Shown here: positions 40,610 to 50,600 of the stretch, in pieces
Position numbering within the stretch: the first letter of the stretch is position 1
Layout: every line of letters starts with the position of its first letter
Assembly (NCBI RefSeq): GCF_022489035.1
Contig: NZ_JAKVTV010000001.1
Span: 1,302,001 to 1,366,000 of the forward strand
Direction of reading: 5' to 3'
Origin: Christiangramia lutea
GTDB lineage: Bacteria > Bacteroidota > Bacteroidia > Flavobacteriales > Flavobacteriaceae
DNA: 64,000 nt
The notes under the pieces: model-generated
Database searches by the model: none
The model's input: only the letters and a program-made list of their open reading frames with translations
What the model was told of the DNA's origin: nothing
Program-made: the position numbers and the translations under genes

Positions 40610-41344
40610 ATGAAAAACTACATTATGTGCGTATTAGCGGGGTTTTTATGTTTTACCTCGGTTAATGCTCAGGAAGACAGTGAACCCAAATCCCTTTACG
40701 AAACCATGTATATGATACCTAAACCGGGTATGAATAAGCAATTTGAAGAAGGCGTAGCAGCCCACAACCAGAAATTTCATGCCTCAGGAAATGATAATCA
40801 GTCCATGCTTAGAAGGGTTGAATATGGTAATAAAGCTGGTTGGTATGTATGGGTGATGAATGGAACCTATGCTTCCCTGGACAATCGACCAAATGACGAT
40901 GCTCATTCCAGTGACTGGGAAGATAAAGTAGGCGAGTATGTTGAGGAATATGGTACTGTAGATCTCTGGTCACTTAATAAAGAGCTTTCTTCTGGAATGG
41001 ATAAATTCCGTAATCAAAAAAGATACGAGGTATGGGCGGTATACCTGAAACCCTGGGAGGGATACAGGTTCGATGAATCGATGAAGAAAATTCAGAAAGC
41101 CTTTGAGAAGATGGGGAACCGCAGTATGCTAGTGTTCGATTCTGAAGTGAGTCGCAAAGGCGGTGCCGATGTTGGTCTGGTTTGGGGATATGATAAGTTC
41201 GCAGATATGGAGAACGATAGTAAACTGGTGGACACCTACGAGGAGATCAATGGTAAAGGTTCCTGGAGACTATTCCTTGAAGAGTGGAGAGATGTGGTTG
41301 AAGATATAGATATGGAACACCGGGTGAAAGTTGGTGATATGTAA
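40610..41344 (+). CDS. secreted protein of unknown function
   Basis: The 244-residue product has a signal peptide (MKNYIMCVLAGFLCFTSVNA, cleaved before QED) and a mature part built from two similar halves: LYETMYMIPKPGMNKQFEEGVAAHNQKFH and RYEVWAVYLKPWEGYRFDESMKKIQKAFE. Each half has a ferredoxin-like/dimeric alpha-beta-barrel look, as in NIPSNAP or ABM-type proteins, but I recognise no family. It is periplasmic or secreted. A terminator follows at 41368, so it stands alone. Confidence 0.65.
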   Translation: MKNYIMCVLAGFLCFTSVNAQEDSEPKSLYETMYMIPKPGMNKQFEEGVAAHNQKFHASGNDNQSMLRRVEYGNKAGWYVWVMNGTYASLDNRPNDDAHSSDWEDKVGEYVEEYGTVDLWSLNKELSSGMDKFRNQKRYEVWAVYLKPWEGYRFDESMKKIQKAFEKMGNRSMLVFDSEVSRKGGADVGLVWGYDKFADMENDSKLVDTYEEINGKGSWRLFLEEWRDVVEDIDMEHRVKVGDM

Positions 41345-41367
41345 TAATAGAAACCTGAAAAATAGTT

Positions 41368-41396
41368 AAAGCTCCTGCCTGCAGGAGCTTTTTATT
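41368..41396 (+). terminator. intrinsic terminator
   Basis: AAAGCTCCTGC and GCAGGAGCTTT form a perfect stem, with a T-rich tail. Confidence 0.9.
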
Positions 41397-41577
41397 TTAG
41401 TAATCTTAAGGAATTTTCTCACTTTCCAGCTAATCTTCAAAATTGTTATTTAGAGAAACTATTCCCGGATTCTCCATTAATCATTTAAAACTAGAGGTTT
41501 TCCGAAATTTTTGATTCATTAACCAGAATTGTCTTCCGAAAAATATCTTTAGAATCAAGATAATAGATCAAAAATTC

Positions 41578-41585
41578 TATTTTTG
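41578..41585 (+). promoter_or_regulatory. -7 box for the TPR/HTH regulator gene
   Basis: TATTTTTG matches TAnnTTTG. The leader would be about 57 bases. Confidence 0.5.
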
Positions 41586-41648
41586 CCCGCGATAAAATGT
41601 GAATAAGATCAAAATTTGTTTCAAAAGAGCGCTAGCAGATTTTAAGCA

Positions 41649-43238
41649 ATGAGGAAAATTTTATACTTATTTTTCTTAATAAGTATTTGTGCTTCTGCAC
41701 AAGAGGATAAACTGACTCCGGCCGATAGCCTTTATTACTCACAATTCTACCAAAAAGCTACTCAATTAAGGGAGACTAACCTGGATTCAGCTTTATACTA
41801 TTACCAAAAGCTCGAAGTTTTCCTGACGGAAAATGATTATTCTAAAAAGCGATTTCGTGTAATGCTGGACATGGGTAATGTGTACCTCACGCAGGGACAG
41901 TCAGACAGGGCTCTGGAAACTTACCTGAAAATAGCTGAAGCTTCTCAGCTTGGTGAGGACGTTCAGTTTAAACTATATGCCGAGATTAGTATTGCGAACA
42001 TCTATCTCGATTCCGAAGAATATCAAAAAGCACTGGAGCGCTTTGAGAATATCCGGGAAAATCATAGCGTGACCGATTCTTCAAAGGTAAATTTACTGCC
42101 ATACTGCGTAATTTATAATAATGAAGGTATTGCCAATGAAAACCTTGGTATGTATGATGCGGCCGAAGAACTCTATCATAGATCCATCTCCCTTTCTAAA
42201 AAGTTAAATGAGCCATACAATTTGGCCAATGCATTTAGTAATATGGGGTCTTTGGAAGTGAAAAGGGAGAATTACCCAAAAGCTCTGGATTGGCATAAAA
42301 AGGCATTGAAAATTAGAGAGGAGGCTAACTTAACGCTTGGGATTACTCAATCACAGACGCATATTGGTGGCATTTTACTAATTCTTGGTAAGCCGGAAGA
42401 AGCAGAGGTGTATTTAAGAAGATCCCTGGAGCGATCAATGCAAATGGGCTATGAAAAGCAAAATATTGAGAACACCGAAGCTCTAAAACAGATTTATTAC
42501 CAAAAAGGCGATTATCAAAAAGCCTTTGAAATTCAGCGGCTGGAAATGGATTCCCGTGCGGCGGTTTTTGACGAAGAAAGTATCAAGAACCAGGAAAGGC
42601 TGAAAGCAAAATATGAATATGAGCTCGAAAAGCAGATCGAGGAGAAGAACCGTGAATACCGTGAGACCGTATACAAGTTCATATTTGGGTTATTGGTGCT
42701 ATTGCTAATTATAGCATTTATCTTATACCGGCTTCAGACTATCAAAACCAGGCAGCAGCAATTAAAAACTGAAAACATCAGGAAAGAAAAACACCTTTTA
42801 AATCAGGAACTGGATTATAAGAATAAAAAACTGATGTCTAACCTGATGTTCCTCCTCCAAAAGAATGAGATGATCTCGGGTTTGATTGAAAAACTGCGGG
42901 AAACCAAAAAACTAACCAAAACCCAAACCGATAAAAACATTACCTCGATCATCCGGGAATTAAAGCATTCTCATAACAAGGAATCCTGGGACGAATTCGA
43001 TTTGTACTTCCAGGAAGTTCATTCCGAGTTTTACGAGAAGCTATCATCCAATTACCAGCTAACGCCAAACGAATTGAAACTGGCAGCCTTCACCAAGCTC
43101 AAACTTTCCTCCAAGGAGATCTCCTCTTTAACCGGTCAAAGTATCCGAACTATTGACGTTGGCAGATACAGATTGCGTAAGAAATTAGGTATTACCAATT
43201 CAGAAACTAACCTTATCACATTCCTGAACAGTTTGTGA
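41649..43238 (+). CDS. TPR-containing membrane protein with C-terminal LuxR-like HTH
   Basis: This 529-residue protein has a signal peptide (ending ICASAQ) and about six TPR units between residues 25 and 300 (e.g. YDAAEELYHRSISLSKKL, ALDWHKKALKIREEANL). A membrane helix lies near 343-361, followed by a long coiled coil. The C-terminal DNA-binding-type region (about 465-525) reads LTPNELKLAAFTKLKLSSKEISSLTGQSIRTIDVGRYRLRKKLGI, as in LuxR/GerE helix-turn-helices. A periplasmic TPR domain with a cytoplasmic HTH recurs in Bacteroidota. It may report an envelope cue to the secretion genes that follow; that link rests on position only. Confidence 0.82.
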   Translation: MRKILYLFFLISICASAQEDKLTPADSLYYSQFYQKATQLRETNLDSALYYYQKLEVFLTENDYSKKRFRVMLDMGNVYLTQGQSDRALETYLKIAEASQLGEDVQFKLYAEISIANIYLDSEEYQKALERFENIRENHSVTDSSKVNLLPYCVIYNNEGIANENLGMYDAAEELYHRSISLSKKLNEPYNLANAFSNMGSLEVKRENYPKALDWHKKALKIREEANLTLGITQSQTHIGGILLILGKPEEAEVYLRRSLERSMQMGYEKQNIENTEALKQIYYQKGDYQKAFEIQRLEMDSRAAVFDEESIKNQERLKAKYEYELEKQIEEKNREYRETVYKFIFGLLVLLLIIAFILYRLQTIKTRQQQLKTENIRKEKHLLNQELDYKNKKLMSNLMFLLQKNEMISGLIEKLRETKKLTKTQTDKNITSIIRELKHSHNKESWDEFDLYFQEVHSEFYEKLSSNYQLTPNELKLAAFTKLKLSSKEISSLTGQSIRTIDVGRYRLRKKLGITNSETNLITFLNSL

Positions 43239-43411
43239 GTTAAAATACTGTAGATAAGACAGATGAGTCTTATTGTATAGGTATTGTAACACTAATTATG
43301 AGGCCTGTATAGATTTTGTTACGCCAAAATTTAAAGTTGTCTTAACAATATTTTTTCATTTGAGAAATCAATAACCGGTGCTATGCAAAAAGCGCTAAAA
43401 ACTAAACTCAA

Positions 43412-44482
43412 ATGAAAAAAATATTATTTTTCTTTCTCCTGATACCTTTAAGCATGAAGGTAGGATTTGCGCAGGAGAGTTCTGGGGGGCAACCTACGGC
43501 CGCACCCTTTCTTTTAATCGTACCAGATGCCCGAAGTGGAGGAATGGCAGATATGGGAGTTGCAACGTCTACAGATGCTTACTCTCAATTCTTTAATCCT
43601 TCAAAATATGCCTTCATGGAGGGTGATATGATCCTGGGATTAAATTACACTCCTTGGTTGAGGAATCTAACCAATGATGTATTTCTGGGAAGCTTTTCTT
43701 TCGCCAGAAGAATAAATGAGAGAAGTACCTGGGGAGTAGGAATGCGTTATTTTTCCTATGGGTCTATGGAACTGTCTGATGCTACCGGTAACAGCATGGG
43801 AAGTCAGAACCCATACGAGGTTGCTATCGACGGAAGTTATTCCTTGAAGCTTAGCGAGAACTTTTCTACGGCAGTAACCGGAAGGTACGTACGGTCAGAT
43901 TATGCCCTGGCAGACGAAGGTTCAGACCTGAACACTTTCGTAGCAGATGTTGGAGCCTATTACCAGTCAGACCTGATGAAATTAGGGAAGAACCAGGGTA
44001 TCTGGCGTGCAGGAATGGCCTTAAGCAATATAGGATTCAACGTAGAGCTTGTAGAAAATGGACCTAAATCTCAAATGCCTACCAACCTTAAACTAGGTTC
44101 TGGTTACGAACTTCTAATGGATCCAAAGAATTCCATTGCTGCCAACGTTGAGATCAATTCTCTACTGGTTAAAGACAGTGATTTTGGATCTTTGGTTTAT
44201 GCACTTGGTGCAGAATACAAGTACAATAATGTTTTCGCTTTGCGTACCGGATATTTCCATGAGGCTGAATCTGTCGGAAACAGACAGTTCGCCACCGTTG
44301 GAGGAGGAGTTTCCTTTAAAAGCGCAAGGCTTGACCTTTCTTACCTGTTCAACACTTCAGATGTTGCCAGTCCTTTAGAAAATACACTTCGATTTTCTCT
44401 TAGTTATGCTTTTGGGAATCATAATAGAAGTAGTAGTGAGGTCATTGATGATGCTGAAGTAGAAGTAGCTGAAACCAAATAG
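43412..44482 (+). CDS. PorV-family outer-membrane protein (type IX secretion)
   Basis: The 356-residue product has a signal peptide (ending GFAQ) and the PorV pattern PTAAPFLLIVPDARSGGMAD...ATSTDAYSQFFNPSKYAF, ATGNSMGSQNPYEVAIDGSY and LKLSENFSTAVTGRYVRSDYA. It has beta-strand alternation to a C-terminal LSYAFGN. PorV proteins escort T9SS cargo from the translocon to the attachment complex. The porU gene usually beside porV is missing here; instead a giant T9SS cargo starts six bases after the stop. It may therefore be a paralogue reserved for that cargo, although it could be the only copy. Confidence 0.82.
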   Translation: MKKILFFFLLIPLSMKVGFAQESSGGQPTAAPFLLIVPDARSGGMADMGVATSTDAYSQFFNPSKYAFMEGDMILGLNYTPWLRNLTNDVFLGSFSFARRINERSTWGVGMRYFSYGSMELSDATGNSMGSQNPYEVAIDGSYSLKLSENFSTAVTGRYVRSDYALADEGSDLNTFVADVGAYYQSDLMKLGKNQGIWRAGMALSNIGFNVELVENGPKSQMPTNLKLGSGYELLMDPKNSIAANVEINSLLVKDSDFGSLVYALGAEYKYNNVFALRTGYFHEAESVGNRQFATVGGGVSFKSARLDLSYLFNTSDVASPLENTLRFSLSYAFGNHNRSSSEVIDDAEVEVAETK

Positions 44483-44649
44483 AAGGAATGAAGAAGCTGG
44501 ATAACGAAAGCGTGGACAGCTGGCTCAACCGAAATGCCTCTCAGCGAAAGGCACTTCAGTCTATGTTAAATGTACTGAAGAGCAAAGAGTTACCTGAGTT
44601 TGAGGCTGAGGTTAATCATGATAAGAGTATTACAACTAAAAATAAAATA

Positions 44650-47600
44650 ATGAATAAAATTACACAGTTCTTTAAAAAACTGGGAATCCTAACAATGATG
44701 TTATGGCTAGCCGGTTCTTTAAATCTAATGGCTCAAAACAGCGATTTTGTGCCGGGAAAAGTCCGGATTAAAATTAAACCGGATAAGGTAGAATTGGTCG
44801 TTAAAGACTTGAACAAGGCTTCTGCCAATGGAGTTCTGAAAACAGGGCTAAGCAGTTTTGATAAAATCAGTGCAAGGTATTCAGCCTCCAAAATGCGTCG
44901 TCTTTTCCCACATGCCGGAAAAAATGAGGAAAAACATATAAAGCATGGTCTTCACCTTTGGTATGAAATAAATGTTCAAACCGAGGCCAATATGGAGGCT
45001 GTGGCAAGAGAATATGGCGGAAATGAATATATCATTACGGCAGAGCCCATCCGTCAAAAATCGGTGAATACATCTGGAGTAACCCTGGCAGAAAATCCTG
45101 CTGCACCAACTATGGAAACGGTTACAAATGACCCATATCTTCAGGATCAATGGCATCTTTCCAATGATGCAAGCCTGGAAGGCTCGGTTGCTGGATCTGA
45201 TATCAATGCGCCCAAGGCTTGGGACATTAGCATGGGTACATCCAATGTGATTGTTGCCGTGGTTGATGGTGGTGTAGATACAGATCATGAAGATCTTAAA
45301 GATAATATGTGGATAAATACCGCAGAATTGAACGGTATACCAGGAGAAGATGATGACTTTAACGGGTATATCGACGATATATATGGATATAACTTCGCTG
45401 AGAACCAGGGAGAGATCACAGATCAGGACCATGGAACTCACGTTGCCGGAACGGTAGCTGCCACCAGCAACAACGGAAAAGGTGTAGCCGGCGTTGCAGG
45501 TGGATCTGGTAACGGAGACGGGGTTAAAATAATTTCTGCCCAGGTATTTAGCAATAACGGGTCAGGAAGCTTTGCACCTGCCATCGTATATGGTGCAGAT
45601 AATGGTGCTGTTATTTCTCAAAATTCCTGGGGATATCAGTCTGCAGGTGCATTTGAGCAGGCAGTACTTGACGCCATCGATTATTTTATCGAAGAAGCAG
45701 GGCATTATCCTGGAAGCCCAATGAAAGGAGGAGTTGTGCTATTTGCCGCAGGAAACAATGGGAAGGATGAAATTCACTATCCTAGTTACTACGACCAAAC
45801 AATAGCCATTGCATCTACCGGAACAAATTATGCAAAGGCCGATTATTCCAATTATGGAAGCTGGGTAGATCTTACAACTACTGGTGGAAACGTAAGACAG
45901 GGGAGTAAGAGTCAGGTTTTGAGCACCTTGCCAGATAACCGCTATGGTTATATGCAGGGTACTTCCATGGCTACGCCTCATGCCTCTGGTATTGCTGCTC
46001 TTGTTATTTCTAAGTATGGTTCGGAAACTTTCACTAATGAAGACCTGAAAAAAAGACTATTTACAGGAGTTCGTGAAATAGAATCTTATAATCCCGATTT
46101 TAAAGGGAAACTTGGACTGGGCTTCATGGATGCTTACCTGGCACTAGCTCCCAACGACGAACAGGCTCCGGCTACTATTAGTGATCTTAGCCTTTTGGGG
46201 ACTTCAGAAGATTTTGCTACCCTGAATTTCACAGTACCCACAGATGCCGGAGATCTAACTCCTTACGCATATAGATTAATGTGGTCTAAAAATACCGACA
46301 TGTCTGAGGCTTCTGAAATGACGATTAAGAACGATTTCAGAGAGGTAGGAGACCTTATCGAAACTACTGTGGAAGACCTTGATTTCGAAACTACCTACTA
46401 TTTCTCTATCGTAGCAATAGATAGATGGGAAAATGCCTCGGCGATGTCTAACGTGGTGGAGGCAACTACCAATCAGGGACCAGATATTGCCACCGACCTG
46501 GCAAACCTAAATTTTGAAATAGATACCCAGGTAGATACAAATGCCCTGGATACCATCAAAATCCTGAATAAACAATCAGGAATTCTTAATTGGAATGCTG
46601 AAACCAGGCAGGTTTCTAATTCGCCATCGTATACCAGTGCAGCCTTGCCGGCAAGAGGAACTACGATTAACCCCAGCCAGTTGACTGTGAAAAAGGAGCC
46701 GGTAGAGCTTATTCAGAAATTCGAAACTCGCGGGGCGGTTCAAAATTCATGGGAGGCATCAGAGAAAAAATTTTTTGGTAGCAATCCAATTTATATTATC
46801 GGAGAAATTGATACTACCGCGACGAACTCTTCGGCAACACGATTTACCGTGGAGGAACCAGATGGCTTCAACCTAACTTCGGTAAAGGCCTATTTAAACC
46901 TTGATCAGGAAGATGGTCCGGCAGTTCTGGAGATCTATAAAGGAGAAGAGATAAAAGAAGATAATCTTATCTACTCAGATGATCAGTTTAGAGGTCGGGA
47001 TGAAAATGATTCCAGGTTTCATACCAATAGTTTGAACGAACAGTTGTTTTTCGAACAGGGAGAAACTTTCTGGATCGTTATTCATGTTCCGGCAGGAAAT
47101 TTATATCCGCTTGGTGTAGGTCCGGAACTTAGCCCGGAACATTCTGATAAGGCCTTGATGAGTTTTGATCTTGGAGAAACCTGGGTTCCACTCGCTGGCG
47201 CCATGGATAACGATCAGTTTGTTTGGGCTGTTACGGCCTTAAGCCAGATCGAACCCCTTTACAAATATGTGAACCTTACCCCTAATGAAGGACAAATCCT
47301 GGGTGAAGGTGAGTTGGATATGGAAGTGGCGGTTGATGCAAGCCAGTTGATCAATGGTAATTACAAGTCTAATATCGTGATCAATTCCAACGATTCAGAT
47401 ACTCCTATTCACAGAGTACCCGCAGAAGTCAAAGTTACAGGCCATAAACCTGTGCTCTCTACTAATAACATTCTTGACTTCGGAAGTGTTTTTAACGGAC
47501 TTTCCTCTACGAAGGAAATGACCATTCAGAATACTGGTTTAGGAAGGTTCAGAACGCAGTCTATTACTTCTTCCAGCCCTAATTTCGTGGTTAATACTTC

Positions 47601-50600
47601 TGTATGGTCTTTGAATGTAGCGGCGAAGAATGAGGCTAGCATGTCTATAACCTATACACCTTCTGGGGTTGGGAACGAAAATGCAGAGATTACCCTTACC
47701 AGTTATAATGGGGATGTGCATACCTTTAATGTGTTTGGAGTAGGAACAGAGCCTGCCCAAATCGAAGCTGATCCTGCCGTAGTGAATTTTTCCGATTTAA
47801 GTGTTGGAGAAAATGCACAGGCAAGCATTACGCTTAAAAATACCGGAAAATATCCGTTACAATATGGTTTCCCGGCTTTTGCAGATGATGTAAGTCATAT
47901 TGAAAACCTGCCGGAAAACGTCCAGCGATTTCCATATGTTATGGAGAAAATGCCATATGATGGCTATGAATTCAATGATATTTCTACCTCAGGTACAGAA
48001 GTAACTGAATTTTTCATTACCAATTCATTTAGTGAATTTTTCGAGGTTGATTTAGGTTTTGATTTTCCATATTTCGGTAACTCAGTTAATTCGCTTTACA
48101 TTACCAAGCGTGGAATGCTAACTTTAGGAGAGGACGGTAATTTTAATACCTCTTCCCAGTTTCATGGCAAACATATGCCAGAAGGATACATTTCAGCCTT
48201 AAACAGAGAATGGGCTGTTGCCAAAGGTGGAAGTATTCATTACCTGCGTGAACAAGGAAAGTTCATTCTTCAGTATTCTAATGTTAGGCATGCTAATGAT
48301 AGGGATAATGTAGCTATTACCTTCCAGATAGAACTTTATAACAATGGTGATATTAAGTTCATTTACGATAAGTTCGAAGGATTGTTTTCCTATCAGTTGA
48401 GAACATTCTATGCTGCTATCGAGAATCAGTCGAAGAATGACGGAATTATAGTTAATTCCAGTTCAGACAATGTTCTTTTACCTATGCAACCGGGCCAGAT
48501 TGTTCATATCCACAGTCCGGGTCTGGGATTAATTGGAAAAGTGGAAGAAGCAAAAGGAATGATCCAGCCTGGTGATTCCAAGGAAATCACTATTAGTCTG
48601 GACGGAGAGAAATTGATAGAAGGAACGCACAAGGAATATATTTCAGTTCTTTCTAATGATCCATTTAACAGTTCTTTCCCTATCGAAGTAAATATCAACG
48701 TTGTTGACGGTGGGGAATCCAAACTGGTATTAAGTGAAACTGAAGTAGATTTTGGAGAAGTTTTCCAGACTTCAGAGGTTAGAGGTATCATTGGTGTAAA
48801 GAATGATGGATCCAAGCAAATAAGTATAGACGATATTAGCTTTACAAACGGTCAGTTGAATTATGATGGTGAGACCAGTATGGTTATTGAACCAAATCAA
48901 ACCCTGTATGTTGAATATACTTTGAATACCGCAGATCGTGGACCTGTTAACGATACTCTTGTTATTACAGATGCTGCCGATGAGACTTATGAAGTAAGTT
49001 TTAAAGGAACTATTGTGAAAGCACCTGGCATTGAGGTAGTAGAGACTGCGTATTCAGAAATGATGAATTCAGATGAGGAACTGGTAAAAGCATTTAAGGT
49101 TACAAATACCGGAGAATCTACACTGGAATACGCTATTGCGGCAAGTGAGCACGTGACCGTTCAGGAGCCAGCTGCCCAGAACAACGTTCCAGAATTCACC
49201 TATGTACACCGTTCTACCTATGATGAAACCATGAAGCCTAACGCCCAGTGGATTAAACTGGAGGAAGAAGATAAAGTACAATTTTATCTATCTGAGGGTG
49301 ATAATTGGGAAGTTCTTGATCTTCCATTTGAATTCGAATTCTACCAGGAAAAATATGGTAAGATCTGGATGGGTACCCAGGGTATCTTAAGCTTTGATGA
49401 AATCGAGGATGAGTCAAGTTCTTATTTTACACCTCCTAATGTTCCGCAGGATGATGAGTTAAACAACTTTATCGCTCCTTATTTCGCTGCCGGTGGACCA
49501 AATACCAGCCTTCCGGAAGATCAGTGGGGAAGATATATGAAGGCCTTTGAAGACAAGGTGGTATTCGAATGGAGAGGATATAATAACCTTTTCTACATTG
49601 GTAGTGAATTTAGTATCCAGGCAATACTTTACAAAAACGGAAAGATTAAGTTTCAATATAAGCATGATCCAAATCTGCCAATCAGAGCCTTTTATGGTTT
49701 AATTGGAATTGAGAGTAAAAATGGAGCTGATGGAACCCAAATTGCCTATTACCAGGATTATCTGGCCAATGGAGTTGCAGTAGAGTTCAGTCCTGCGGTT
49801 AAAGAAACCTTAGAAGCAGGTGAATCCAGAGAATATGATCTTACTTTTAATACAATGGGCACCAATGCAGGCACCTATGAGGAGTCATTGAAAGTGATCA
49901 ATAATACGCCGTTAACTCCTGAAGTAACCGTACCTATCGATCTAGAAGTAGCTGGCGAAGCAAAACTGGTCTTTATTCCGGATACGCTGGACCTGGGCGA
50001 AAAAATGGTTAGACCAGATGCAGCTTACCTAGCCGATGTGGCGTTTAAAAATACAGGAAAGAAGACTTTTACAGTTCATAATCTTAGAACCGAAGATGGT
50101 TCAACGGCACAGCTAGACCAGCTTATCTATAACATCAGATGGGGGTGGCAATGGGTTCCGGTTAGACCTACCGATGAATTCACAATTGAACCCGGATTCG
50201 AATCTGAGACTTTCAGATTAACTGTGAGTCCTGATGGTCCAGATTCAGATTATACCAATAAAGTTCTTGTTGATACCGATTATGGGACTACCGAGGAAAT
50301 GCTTGTTAAGGCAGATTTTAAATTGCCTCCAACATTTACGGTGAACAGCGAGGAAATCTATCACTTAGCATTTAATGATGATGTATATACGCATACCCTT
50401 AATCTGGGGAATGCTGAAGGACAGTCTCCACTGGTATATACTATTGGAATGAATTACCTTAGAAGTGATGTGATGCCAGCAGCAGCACCGCAAGATTCAG
50501 ATAGCGATGCCATATTGTTACGTCATGATTTAGACTTTGAGCCGAATAATTTGATCACGCAACTTGATGAAGAATTTGCAACGGTTCTTAATCATGATAA

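Larger units (their letters stand above)
41345..41648. other. 304-bp intergenic stretch with terminator and promoter box
   Basis: A strong terminator (41368-41396) is followed by 180 bp of AT-rich sequence without a recognised element. A TATTTTTG -7 box lies at 41578-41585, 64 bp before the next gene. Confidence 0.6.

Noticed and set aside
44488-44649. 54-residue N-terminal extension of the S8 protease as a separate peptide
   Set aside because: It is in frame with the protease and no stop separates them; a start at 44650 giving a normal signal peptide is simpler, though the extension remains possible.
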